Made by a program: the position numbers and the translations under genes. The notes beneath the pieces are model-generated. The model made no database searches. It saw only the letters and a program-made list of their open reading frames with translations, and was not told where the DNA came from. Shown piece by piece: positions 33,602 to 45,015 of a stretch of DNA of 64,000 bases. Source of the DNA: Juglans regia (Eukaryota; Streptophyta; Magnoliopsida; Fagales; Juglandaceae). The stretch lies in the NCBI RefSeq assembly GCF_001411555.2, contig NC_049901.1, positions 7,450,681 to 7,514,680 of the forward strand. The letters are read 5' to 3'. The stretch's first letter is position 1. Every line of letters begins with the position of its first letter.

Positions 33602-35107
33602 GTCAGTTGTATCGGCATGCGCAATGCTCGATCTAAAGGTTTGAGCTAACCGAATGTTGTATCCATGCTATAATCATGTCATTGCAGCGCTCCCAGGGAG
33701 CATAGAGAGGATCAGAAGTCTTTGATGGCTTGGTGATGGTTCCATCGATGAATCCAATCTTGTTTTTGATGTTGAGAGCTCGGCACATCGTTCTCGCCCA
33801 TGTGACATAGCTTTCGGTAGTCAGCAAATTAGGGACTAAGGAAGAAGAAGCACCTTCGCCTGGTTGAATAAGAAATGGGCTTGCAGGATTTTGGTGGTTA
33901 TTTTGAGCTCGACATGTCATGTTGGTGTCAGAATCTTCGATCATTGCTCTGGTACCATATTAAGAATGATGCAGAAGCAAGAAGAAGATGCAGAAGCAAG
34001 GAAGAAGATGATGTAACAGACTCGCACACATGCAGACAGAATGCAAATAACATAATGCATAGGCTCATAACAGAGATGCACAAAGTGGTTGAAGGAATGA
34101 TTCTGCGTATTGATCTGTCATATACAATGGCTATTTATAGTTACATAGAATTGGTAAATGAAATATTAAATAAACAATGTGTATTTACAGCTCATCAAAT
34201 AAATTTAATTTCTTCATGACTCATCAATCTGGTGGTCTTGTATGTGTTTGACACCTTATAATTTATACTAAATAGATCTATTTAATTAGTATCCATTTCA
34301 AATTAGATGGACTTATTTATTATTCATGGGTCACACACCTCCAAATGGCTCCAACTTGCTTTTTAACGTTTTGTTTGCAAGGGTAATTTGCTCAAGCATT
34401 TTTTTTCTTAATTATTTTTTTGTTAATTTTTAATTTGTAGTGACATGTAAAATTGGACCACACCTTTCGTTCATTGGTGGGCGGACCCACTTTCATGGAA
34501 TGATCGACTAACTGAGGGACAAGCTTGAGATCAAACTGCATGTGTATGTACTGTATGCCCTAGAAGATCCATTTCAAGCTAGAGATCAATTCGGATAGCG
34601 ACCTTCACATGACAGGGTGGCTGGCTACCCGGAAATGGTTCTCCATCCAATCCCCATTTCGCATTTGCAATATCGTCCATATATATATATATATATGCTA
34701 GCTCTTGTAGAGTGTATGACTCTGCAAGAGCTAGCAAATCAAGAGCTAGCAAGGGAGGTCCCACTACAAGAAATCGGACATTTTCTAGCAATTTTTAGAT
34801 TGTCGCAAACAAAATCGCCGCAAATAAGGACTATTTGCAGCGATTTTTAATTCGCCGTTGAATTCCAACGTAATTCATAAGACATTCTGATGCTAAATTC
34901 ATTGTTCATTTATTGCGGCGACTATTTTCATAGCAAATTTTTTTTTTTTTACTGTAGCGGCAATTTTCTTCCTGTCAAAATTCAAAATTGCCACAATATC
35001 ACTTTTTTGCAGCGATAATAGTTGTCATAAAATTCGTAAGCCTTTTCCCAAATTTATGAGACTATTTCCGGCGAATTTTAGTTGGCGCAAAAGAGATTTT
35101 GTTAATC
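33602..35107. repeat. 1506 bp tandem duplication, unit 2
   Basis: A second copy of 32096-33601 holding a gag head, an extra LTR, block B flank, hairpin and CACTA end. At the junction the CACTA sequence jumps straight into copia gag, with at most one base of shared sequence. Confidence 0.95.
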
Positions 35108-36540
35108 GCTGAATGAGCTTAACATCTTGAGCGGCGAAAGTTTTATTTTTTGCGGCGATAATAAGTCGCCGCAAAAAAATTTAATTCACCCGTCTTTTGC
35201 CCTTGTTCATTTTTCTCCAGCCGCTCCCCCCTCTCTCCCCAATCCATCTTTGTCTCTCACACGGTGCACAAAAAACCTACAGGTATTTCTCTCCATCTCT
35301 CTCTCTCTCTCTCTTCACAATAGACCCTCTGTCTCTCTCCACTGCAGATTTCTTGTGGGTTTGCTGCTGTGCATTTGTGTTCGTTGTTGGAGTTATGAGT
35401 TACCGATCGGTGGTAAGGCCCTTTTCCTTCACTGTTTCTCACGAACACATCCACATTCACTTCAAGTTAATTACCACTCCCATGAAATTTTTGCGAAATG
35501 AATTTTAATTGTGCAGTCCATGGGTTTTAGGGATTTTTCCTACATTTTGTGCGGGGTATCCTTTATCTTGATATTTCCCTTGTTAAATGGTTAGGTACAT
35601 ACAGAGGGGAAAACCAGAATTTGGTTTTGCTCTGTTTGAGTCCAAGTCTCTCAAATGGCCCGAATTTGTAGAGTTTGATGATGTTAATGAAAATGTGCTA
35701 ACCTACTCTGCACAAGATAGGTACTTTGTCGGTGTTTATACAGTTTATTTATGGTGCCAAATGCACAATTATTTTGTGGATGCTAACAAGCCCTTAAAAT
35801 GAATATTGTCAGTATATACAAGGTGTTTAACCTGAGAATTTGGGTTTTGAGAACTTTTAGTTGAAATTGACTTGAACTTTATAATTCTTTTTTTTATTTG
35901 TTTTGTTTGTTGTTTTTATACTATATCTACCCATAAATCATGCTTATTTCCAATTCTTAGTTTGAAGTAATTAAGTTTGTCACTTGTATTTATTTGTTTG
36001 CTTTTTTAGGTTGATGAGTTTGTGCTTTTTTATTTATTTTTTTGTAAGTTTGTCATTTATATTTATTTATTTGTTGTTTCCTGTTTCAAGTTTAATGTGA
36101 GAAACAGAGTAAATTTATGAATCTGTGTTGAAGTTGGTCTGATAATTGTGAGCTACAAATGTTATGTTGACATGTGTTGGTATAGTTGAAGTTGAAGTTG
36201 GTGTCATAAAATTCTGCTAATGAAATTCAGTATGTTCTTGCAGGCATAGATGAAGTTGGTGTGATGATTGTGAGCACCACCTTGATGACACTTGTTATTT
36301 GTTTTGTGTTTCTCACTTGTGCAAAACCTTACACTTGTGTAAATGTTCTTATTTTTATTTTCATGCCTGAATCTTAAAATTATATCTTCATTTGAGTATT
36401 TATTTTGGTTGATAATCCAAATTAGTTCTCCTCATCTTGATTGCACTCTCTATTGAGAGAGATTTGTGTGTAAAAGTATCATTTCTCCCCTCTCCTTGAA
36501 GAGAGTTTATGACTTGCATGTTATTCTCTCTATTTGTTTT
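34763..36540 (+). mobile_element. CACTA-derived element, right end not found
   Basis: The left terminus CACTACAAGAAA is at 34763. Subterminal GCGGCGA / TCGCCGC repeats continue to about 35180, ending in a strong inverted pair ttttgcggcgataataa and gtcgccgcaaaa. A CT-rich leader and exon-like pieces follow. No CTTGTAGTG terminus was seen before about 36540, where DNA shared with the G4 downstream region resumes, so the element is probably truncated or captured host DNA forms its right part. Confidence 0.6.
35587..35727 (+). pseudogene. Possible host exon captured by the CACTA element
   Basis: Reads FALFESKSLKWPEFVEFDDV then NENVLTYSAQDR, ending at a GTACTT splice-donor-like site about 35720. 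The composition is protein-like. From memory the wording resembles a conserved plant protein of unknown function with a WD40-like fold, but I cannot verify it. Upstream (35217-35400) is a CT-rich leader with intron-like borders. Surrounding DNA has no continuing exon. Confidence 0.35.
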
Positions 36541-36945
36541 CCAATCAACTGCACGTTAAAATAAGGAAAATGATAGTATGGTTATTAAATATGGTTACTC
36601 ATTTATATTTATTTTTAATTTTTTAATAGTTAAGAAAATAATTATTAATGAATTTATATAGATTTTTCTTTTTTTAATAATTAAGGATGTTTAAAAAATA
36701 TTAAAATCAAAATTCATTTATACTATGTACATATTTGATAATCACGTGTGAGGATGTGATGTTCCAAACTCCTTTTTCTCTGGGCCCCAAACCCCTGGCA
36801 AATAACACCACACCTTTAGGACATCAACATTTCCATTTCCTTAATTATGAGAGTCTTCGTCAACCAATTAACATAATTGCTCACAATATTATAAAACTAA
36901 ACCCAATTGTCTTCTCTCTCTCTCTCTCTCCCTCTTCGTCAACAA
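36541..36945. repeat. G2 downstream flank shared with G4
   Basis: Matches 61720-62181 (shared ggatgtgatgtt, ccaaactcctttt, ttcgtcaaccaattaacata and a (CT)n run). It contains no gene and belongs to the duplicated unit. Confidence 0.75.
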
Positions 36946-39090
36946 TTATTGTCCTTCGATTAAAATCTTCCCCGGTGTCGTATGTGGCCCGCTGCAAGTC
37001 AAATCAGGTAATTTCACTTGGACACGTGGCAAGGCAGCATACTCTGGACTCACCAGACGACATCCCTTGACACACCGTGGGTTCGGCCGTTTCCCCCATT
37101 TAAGCCCCGCCTTGTCACTGAAAAATCTAAGCAGCTCCTTCCGAGATGCACTTTTCTTCCACAACGTTGGACACGAATGCACCAGATCTCCATTGTTCCC
37201 TGTTTCAGCTCCCACCAGATTTCCTCCCCCGCACAGTGGAACTTCCTCGTCTATCACGATCCTCTGAGCCCCACCCCCACCATCCGCAATCTCCTGCAAT
37301 TCCCTCGCAACCTCAAGGGCCCTCAACACTTCTGCCATCGTGGGCCGTTGATTTCTTTCTTCACACAAACATCTATACGCTATGTTTGTATACACCTTCA
37401 AGCACTCTGGGGCAATCACACCCATCAGACGGCTATCAATGATCTGATCAACCGTTCCCTCTTCGAAACAACGCCTGGCCCATTGGACCAAACTGTGTTG
37501 CTCGTCGTCTAGCCCATTATCCACTGCTGGCCTGGCACACAACACCTCGAATAACACCACCCCAAACCCGTAAACATCGGACTTCACCGTTAGATGACAG
37601 GTCAAGAAATAGTCCGGGTCCAAATACCCGAACGTGCCCCTCACCTTCGTTGTGACATGGCTTTTGGATAAGCTTGTTGGGCCCAGCCTGGAAAGCCCAA
37701 AGTCCGAAACCTTGGCCACCCAGTCCTCGTCCAAAAGAATATTGCTGGTCTTGACGTCGCGGTGGATTATCGTGGGTTCTGCACCTTCGTGGAGGTACGT
37801 TAGCCCTCGAGCAGTACCGATGCAAATCTCCAGCCTCTGCTTCCAAGACAATGGAGGATCATCCGTGTTGTAAAGATGATGGCGGAGCGTTTTATGAGCC
37901 ATGAAGTCATACACAATGATGAACCGTTCGTCATCGCAGTAACCGATCAAAGAGACCAGGTGGGGGTGACGGAGCTTTGATAGAATTTCGATCTCGGTTC
38001 TAAACTCATGGTACCCTTGCATCGAAGCTGGCCCGAAGATCTTGATGGCAACCGGGGTGCGTCCGCCATCGATGTAGCCTTTGAACACGAGACCACAACC
38101 TCCTCTTCCAATTATACGATTCCTTGCAAAGCTGTTTGTGGCAGCACGAATCTCCTCCACTGTGAAGCGACGGCACAATCCTTCAAGAGATGGTGATGTT
38201 TGGATATTGTTGGTCTTTGCTTTCTTCCTCTGCAAGAATATTGTTAAGCCCAAGAGAAAGAAAATGGTTGCGACACCCAGGGCAACACCAACAATAGCAA
38301 GGAGCAATAATGTCTTTGTGTGCTTGGAGTAGGTTGCGGGGTTTGGGGCAGGAGGGTGTAATGAAACTTTAGGCTGGGGTCCGGTCTTCTCAAGAGCGGT
38401 ATTAATCTTTTTGACAAGGAAATCAGATCTAGGGCCGACACCCTTATTTCCAAAACGACTGTAATCAAGGCCAGTGGGCATCGAGACGATCTCAATCCCA
38501 TTTATAAACGCATACGCCTCATCATGTGAGGCATCTTTAGACGGAGTAAAAGTTATTTTCAGGCTCCTATGCTTTTCCAAGTTTACGCTGAACTCTTTGA
38601 CCAAAAACTTTGAGCCTAGAAAATCTGCAGTAAGGGAAGCGCTGAAATTCCTAAGGAGGGTGAAAGGACCAGCAGTAACAGTGAAGCAGTCCCTAGACCT
38701 TCCCAAACTTTGGTATTTAGCTGGACGGAAGTGGAGGCGTATGAATTTTGGGCCCGGACTGATAGGAAACGTGTAAGTGAATTGAGAAATAAAGATCCGA
38801 GCAGTAGTGTAGGGGATACGATCGAAAGATGGTTCTTGGGGGATGAAATTTGAGACTACTGAGCTATCCTTAGATTGTTGCGAGGAAAAGAATTGTGAGC
38901 CAATATCGCCTGTCCACTCCCTGCCGTCTGGATCAGTTGATATGGCAGAGGAACCGCAATTAAGCGCCAAATTAGGGATGGGGAAGTAATCTGGAGAGAA
39001 GGGATTGCTGGTTATGATTGTTAGATAATTGAGGAAGACGAAAACCGAGAAGCTGAGGTGGACGTAGGAATATTTGCACGAGTGTTGCAT
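36946..39090 (-). CDS. G2: CrRLK1L receptor kinase lacking malectin-B
   Basis: 714-residue intronless frame from ATG 39090 (the frame runs 5 codons further up without an ATG). Signal peptide about 1-28; malectin-A about 38-210 (LALNCGSS, FIRLHFRPAKY, FTVTAGPFTLLRNFSAS, YAFINGIEIVSMPTGLDY); then directly NTALEKTGPQPK, a short Pro-rich linker, a membrane span about 261-287 and the kinase about 315-590. Kinase: GRGGCG loop (328-333), VAIK Lys 350, HRDVKTSN Asp 444, DFG Asp 463, GTFGYLDPDYF. All key residues are kept, so it should be an active kinase. The whole malectin-B domain (about 190 residues in G1) is absent without a frame break. The C-terminal tail (SPEYAALPRVQVKLPDL) is unlike G1. Its closest relative in the window is G4. 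Confidence 0.92.
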   Translation of the reverse strand: MQHSCKYSYVHLSFSVFVFLNYLTIITSNPFSPDYFPIPNLALNCGSSAISTDPDGREWTGDIGSQFFSSQQSKDSSVVSNFIPQEPSFDRIPYTTARIFISQFTYTFPISPGPKFIRLHFRPAKYQSLGRSRDCFTVTAGPFTLLRNFSASLTADFLGSKFLVKEFSVNLEKHRSLKITFTPSKDASHDEAYAFINGIEIVSMPTGLDYSRFGNKGVGPRSDFLVKKINTALEKTGPQPKVSLHPPAPNPATYSKHTKTLLLLAIVGVALGVATIFFLLGLTIFLQRKKAKTNNIQTSPSLEGLCRRFTVEEIRAATNSFARNRIIGRGGCGLVFKGYIDGGRTPVAIKIFGPASMQGYHEFRTEIEILSKLRHPHLVSLIGYCDDERFIIVYDFMAHKTLRHHLYNTDDPPLSWKQRLEICIGTARGLTYLHEGAEPTIIHRDVKTSNILLDEDWVAKVSDFGLSRLGPTSLSKSHVTTKVRGTFGYLDPDYFLTCHLTVKSDVYGFGVVLFEVLCARPAVDNGLDDEQHSLVQWARRCFEEGTVDQIIDSRLMGVIAPECLKVYTNIAYRCLCEERNQRPTMAEVLRALEVARELQEIADGGGGAQRIVIDEEVPLCGGGNLVGAETGNNGDLVHSCPTLWKKSASRKELLRFFSDKAGLKWGKRPNPRCVKGCRLVSPEYAALPRVQVKLPDLTCSGPHTTPGKILIEGQ

Positions 39091-39902
39091 GGCGTGGGAT
39101 GACAAGCTGACACAATCTAGCTAGTTGGTAAAGGGAGCAGCCAAAGGTGCGCGAGCTATAAAAACATGGGCAACCGTGTAGTGAACGTGTGCGCGTGAAC
39201 ATGGTGGGGGCATGCATGGGGGATCAGTAGACTGATGAGGATGGCAAAGTGACCAAATTAAAAGAGTTGCCTGGAAAGCACGTGGGGAAACATAGGGCCG
39301 CCAGGTTGAGAGAGAGAGAGAGAGAGAATGAGAGATCAGACAGGTCTGGTCAGATACCCAGTGAGAGGATACCCTCAGCAAAGAGTCAAAAAGACTACTC
39401 TAGCTTACTAAAGGAGAAGTTGACTCCATTGCCCCAAGATGAAAAACTTACGACGTGATGGAAAATATTAAGTGCTGACAATTGTTAATTGGTTGGTATT
39501 GGCTTTGCTTTTGATAAAGCAACAATTTTCTTTCCTTTTTATAGAAAAACCTGAATTAGGACAAATGATCATAGGATATTCCTCAAAAAAAAAAAGGATC
39601 ATGTGTGTTAATCCCTTACGCCTTTTCAGGTCTCTCGGCCGCGTGGTGACATTAATTATCAAATCTAAAGTATTATTTTAATAAAGAGATTATATCATGT
39701 ATCCTCTCCTCCTTTTCAGATCTCACTTGTTAATATATAATATTTTAAGTGATCTTATTATAATTTTTTACGAGTAAATTAGATTACTAAATTAAAAAAA
39801 GGATGATAGATATAATTGGGATCTCAATAAGTTAATATTTACAAAAATAGGACATTATATATTCCATAGAAAATAAAAATAAATCGAGAAAGGGAACCGA
39901 TC
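39091..39902. other. G2 upstream region
   Basis: Contains a (GA)n run at 39309-39327. No conserved promoter element is confidently visible. Confidence 0.4.
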
Positions 39903-41262
39903 CATATATAATAGTACTGGAGCATAACCTTAACATAATTTAATTGGATTAAATTGATCAAATCAGAAGGTTTTTATTTGATTATGAGCAAAACTAAGGT
40001 TTTGAAATTTAAAATTTACAATTAAAGTACACTTTTCCCAGAATTCTATTAAGATTCGCACGTTTTTGCTTTCCAAAAAGAAAGAAAACAGAGGGAAACA
40101 AGAACCCCTCATGCTTTAATGAATCATTACTCGGAAAGAATCTGCTTTTACGAGGAGGGGCCCAAGTTTTATCTTTCCATGGAAACAAATTTAATTCGTT
40201 ACATCGCGCCAATAAGTTTATCAATTTACGATGGGCCCAATTATATATTAGTTTCTCAAATTCAATTATTGACCTACTTTCCCAAGGCTGAACGCGCTCA
40301 TCATCCAAACAAACCTACAATACTATTATAAATCTGTCCAAAAACAATACTATTATATTCAAGAATAATATTCTATAAAATCGTAAAGTCTTCAAATATT
40401 GTGTAATCGTTTTAAAAAAAAATTAATTACATTATTAAAAAATTATTTTTTTATATAACTCTTATATTTATTAAATTATTTTAAAGTGATTATGCAACGC
40501 TCGTACACTTACAATTATAAATATTATTTTTCAAATTCAATTATTTTTATCAATTCAGTTGAATAAATAATTGTAAACGAGCTATAAGAAAGTTATAAAT
40601 ATATTCATTATTACTCATATTCAGTTATTTTCTTCAAATCGATTGATTTGAAAACGAAAACTTAGCGTACACATAAACAATACAAGAAAAAAAAATTATA
40701 AAAGGTAATTACCAAAAGAGTTGTTGCAAGAGGATGGGTTTGGAATGAGTATTATTTATTATTTATATTATTTATAAAATTATTATTTAAAACTATAACA
40801 AATATGAGTATGAGAAAAACTATAGATGATTGGAAGAAAAAATAATTTAATTGAAATGAATAAAATATTAATACAAATAATTTAGGAGATGAATACTATT
40901 CATTTCCTAAATATTTTTCCTAAGATAGAATTTCGGATGGAAGGAAGTTTTGAAACTTTTTTTAAATTTTTTCTCAAATTATAGAAAAAAAGAGATTACG
41001 GAACCGATGGGAATGATCTCAAGCATAACGTGGAACCATGACCCATTTTCTTCAATCTTCCATGTACAGCAGCTGAATGCGCTCCATTCGTGAGGAAAAA
41101 AAAAAGGCTTGAGGCTTCGAGAATGCGTGAAATTGCCTTCAGAGTTGTTGATCAACGTCTTCCCCCACCTAATAGCTAGATTCATGTTACATACAGTTGA
41201 TCATATGATACTCAGACCATTTCCAGAACATCATGGCAGAGTTCTTCATTGCTGGGATGGAA
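39903..41262. repeat. Duplicated intergenic block, copy 1
   Basis: Matches 43156-45180 in the same orientation (ataatagtactggagcata, aagtacacttttcccagaat, ggaaccatgaccca). The end at 41262 is the exact point where a copia LTR begins; copy 2 continues there without the LTR. Confidence 0.75.
41105..41262 (-). pseudogene. Malectin-B relic
   Basis: The minus strand reads TFHPSNEELCH and, in another frame, MMFWKWSEYHMINC, which I align with the start of a malectin-B domain (the ..DTGMFR.W....YL region). It is colinear with the 45016-45192 relic, which directly follows a malectin-A relic. Stops and shifts are present. Confidence 0.45.
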
Positions 41263-43155
41263 TGTTGACCGTTTCTCACGGAACCGTTCATGAGAATGAG
41301 TCTATTCGCTTAGGAGTCCTTTAAGTGGTCCACCACTCTTATTCATCACGTTCATAACTGATCCTATGAAAATAGGATCACGTGGGACACATAACACCGA
41401 AATTTGATGGAGGCTTCGGTTATAAATACAATGTTTGGTCTCCAGACTCACTCACTCAATTCCTTCAGTCTTACACCATCTAGATAGAGTGGAGAATAGT
41501 TTGGAAGTGCCAAACACAGTGAGAAACGTAATAAAACCAGTGAATAACATCAATGGCTGGAGGTATCATTCTTGGCATTAAAATATGTCGATTCTTGTTT
41601 CTAAAGTGTTATTCCGCATTGTAGAATTATTTTTTGTCTAACAGTTGGTATCAGAGCTCCGATTTCCTCTACTTGGGTGTTTAAAATCAATACTCTGTTC
41701 ATCTCTGTTTTTGGCCGAAACTTTGAAAAAAAATTTAAGTTTTGATTTTTGGACCTTTTTTTTATTTGAAAAAAGTTTAGAAATCATAAAGAAATAGTTT
41801 TTCTAAACTTCCTGTGAATAAAAACGTGATTTTTGACGTGAAAATGGTTGGAAAAATTCGAATCTGCGTGTTGTCTGGAGGTTGAAGACGGCCCAAACGA
41901 CATGTCGTTTACCTCAGGAATTTGTATCCAGTATAATGATAAACGACACGTCGTTTAGTTCGGAAGCCATTTATCCATTGTGAAGATAAATGACATGTAG
42001 TTTTCAGTTTTGTGGAAAACGACATATCGTTTAGTTGGCCAGCGTTCATTCAGTATAGCGAACTAAACGACACGTCGTTTATAAATTTAATAAAAACGAC
42101 ATGTCGTTTATATGGTTGTTTTTCTTTTTCAAACAGTAAGGAAAACGACACGTTGTTTATATGAGTCAGTTTTTTTAAAAAAAATAATAATAATAGTAAA
42201 TAAATAATTTTTTTTTTCTCCACTTTTATAGATAGTTTGTAAAGTGGGTTTTTTGGCCCATTCCCTTTGTGCTTATAATTTTTATTTAATTTAAATATAT
42301 ATAATTTGAATAATTGTAGTGTAAATTTGTTTATTATGCTCGTATTTAATTTGCATAAATTGATTAAATTTGCTTTATATTAATACATGCAATTTTTGGA
42401 TGAGTATATAGTTTAAAAAGCATGAAATTAAATGTTATGCATAGTATTATAGTTTTGATTATACAATTTTTATGCTTATATTATGAATATTTTGTGCATA
42501 ATAATAACATGTTAGTATTAGTTAAAATTATGTAATTCATAATATTAAGCTAGTCTTATTCAATTTAAATGTTTAGTGATCCATATAATTTTATGTTAAT
42601 TAGAGAATAGCCACATTACCTTTAATTAAGTAAAATTATTATGATTGATTAGGATCACATAAAGAATATTAGACATTAATTGTAATTAATTATACTTAAT
42701 ATAATAAATTTTATCCCACATGAATTTTTATTATATTTATATTATTAATTAAGATAAAATATCAAGTTATTCATAAATTACCCACATGAATTATGAAGTA
42801 AGTAAATAATTTGATAGTTTTATCATAAAAGTTTAAGATAGAATATACATCAAATCATAATATACCCTTTAGAATTATGAATTAAGTAAATAATTTGATA
42901 AAATTCTACATAAAGATTAATTTAATCTACTTGAATTAAAAATTTAGTCCACATGTAATTTTATGTCATTAGATTCAATTTTTAAGCATGATTTACACTA
43001 GTAAAACATGAATATTTATTTAGGTCTCAATTTTAACGTAAGCTTATAATTTTATGCAGTTGCACAACTTGTAAATTTATCTGATATTCGTTATGATATC
43101 CCTGAACTTAAGGGAGATAACTATAAGGTCTGGAAGAAAAAAGTCCTTTCTTCAT
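41263..43155 (+). mobile_element. Truncated Ty1-copia element (5' LTR, leader, gag start)
   Basis: LTR 41263-41643 (TGTTGACC...CTAACA, 381 bp) is followed by a perfect primer-binding site TGGTATCAGAGC at 41646-41657 (tRNA-Met). A long leader contains seven palindromes. A gag head near 43070-43150 reads LVNLSDIRYDIPELKGDNYK and VWKKKVLSS. The element then stops abruptly at the start of duplicated block copy 2, so everything downstream is missing. It is inserted in the malectin-B relic. Confidence 0.85.
41894..42159. repeat. Seven AAACGACRYGTCGTTT palindromes
   Basis: A 16 bp palindrome (AAACGACATGTCGTTT or ..CACGTCG..) occurs at about 41894, 41940, 41985, 42017, 42065, 42094 and 42143, some copies degenerate, spaced 29-49 bp, inside the copia leader. 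Each centres on a CATG or an ACGT-like core. Confidence 0.85.
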
Positions 43156-44000
43156 ATAATAGTACTGGAGCATAACCTTAGCATAATTTATTGGATTAAA
43201 TTGATCTAATCAGACGGTTTTTATTTGATTATGAGCAAAACTCAGGTTTTGAATTTAAAAATTTACAGTTAAAGTACACTTTTCCCAGAATTCTATTAGG
43301 ATTCGCACGTTTTTGCATTCCAAAAAGAGAGAAAATAGAGGGAAACAAGTACCCGTCATGCTTTAATGGATCATATTCATGTCCCGATCATTACTCGGAA
43401 AGAATCTGCTTTTAAGAGGAGGGGCCCGAGTTTTATCTTTTCATGAAAACGAATTTAATTCGTTACATCGCGCCAATTAGTTTATCAATTTACGAGGGCC
43501 CAATTATAAAATTAAATTTTATTTTTAATGAATTGTGAAATAAATAATTGTAAACGAACTATAAGAAAGTTATAAATGTATTCATTATTACTCATATTCA
43601 GTTATTTTTATCAATTGAAAATGAAATTTACCGATACACATAAACAATAAAAGAGAGAAAAAAGATTATAAAAGGTAATTACCAAAAGAGTGGTCATGAT
43701 TCGTCATACCGTCAAAGTCACCATTTGAAAAGTTGAGAGTACTCGGCCAGTAGCATTGATCGATATAATTCAGAGTTGACCCAAAATTACGACGACGACC
43801 CTTTGAACTTCACAGGTCTGAGTCTCTCCAGTACCATAAAGATCAGAGTACTACTGCCCCAGCTTGCTACTCTCCATCAATTAATTAATGCTGAATACAA
43901 AACTAATTAAACCAGTACTGGTCAAGCATAACGCGGAACCATGACCCATATTCTTATATCTCTTCCATGTACAGCGTCTGAATGCGCTCCATTCGTGAGG

Positions 44001-45010
44001 GCTCGTAAACGATTGGGTGTCTAACTCTTATTTACACCAGCCAACAGAAACACAGCATGTGACAAGTGTATTTGTCTTACAATAAACCACATCTTATTGT
44101 AAAAAACATTTCCGTCTTCTCTCCCGATTCTTCCTCTCTTCTGTTTATCCTCTCTCCGATTCTAGCTTTTTTTTTTCATTCTGCTCTTCCATTTATTCTC
44201 TTTTCTTCTTTTTCGTTCAGTTCTTCCAATTCCACATATTTTAAAATCTTATTCATTTTCTAGACCCGTCCGAGGCACTCCTCCGTTGAAACACGTACAT
44301 ACGATGCATAATTTGTTCAAAAGTCTTATAATTGTTAAAATATCTTATAATTGTCATTTTCTTTAATTAGATAATTGAGTACTATTTTTGAACATTAGGC
44401 TACATAAATGTTTGGAAGAATTTTCAGAATTTTCTTCTATTTTGTTTATACCGATTCTTGCTGTGTATTCCATGGTAATTCGTTATGGACCTGCGTAAAT
44501 GCTTTCTGTGATGAACCTGATAAATAGTTACTGTGATGTAATGGTGAATGCTTGTTGTGATGCAATGAGGAAAGATTAGATTGTTGGGTTCGTTGGCTGT
44601 ATTCAGAAATGGGAATGGATGCAAGATGCTTGATAAAATGCTCAAATGAGCTGATTTGTATGATCTTGATCAACCCTTGTAGAATAACAACCCCTCAAAT
44701 TCTTCGGAAGCTATAGGGGAGGAGGTTGACGTGACAATTTTTTTTAGAGAGAGGCAGGGGAGGAGGCCGACGGGAGTGGGGGGAGGAGGAGAGAGAAGAT
44801 AAAACTGGAGAAGAGAGGAGTTGTTGTCTCCGGGAAGGTGTTCGTGAGTTCAGATGTTAAGCGTCAGAAGACTCACAGGAAATGAAATTTCCTTGAAGTA
44901 GTGATATGCTACATGCGATTCTATTTACAATATTACTGAAATTCATGTGTGGCATGTTGTTATTTGCTGGTGTAAAACACGACTTGACACCCGACCGGCC
45001 CCAAGTGCTT
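44001..45010. mobile_element. TIR DNA transposon, about 1 kb, non-autonomous
   Basis: Present in block copy 2 and absent from copy 1, where cattcgtgagg runs straight into the poly(A)-GGCTT motif. Near its ends lie inverted repeats: gggtgtctaactcttattta (from 44015) followed by caccagcc, and the complement of cgggtgtcaagtcgtgtttt followed by acaccagc (ending 44993). The interior has a CT-rich and a GGGAGG-rich segment but no transposase. No target duplication is evident. Possibly Mutator-like. Confidence 0.65.
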
Positions 45011-45015
45011 CTAAA

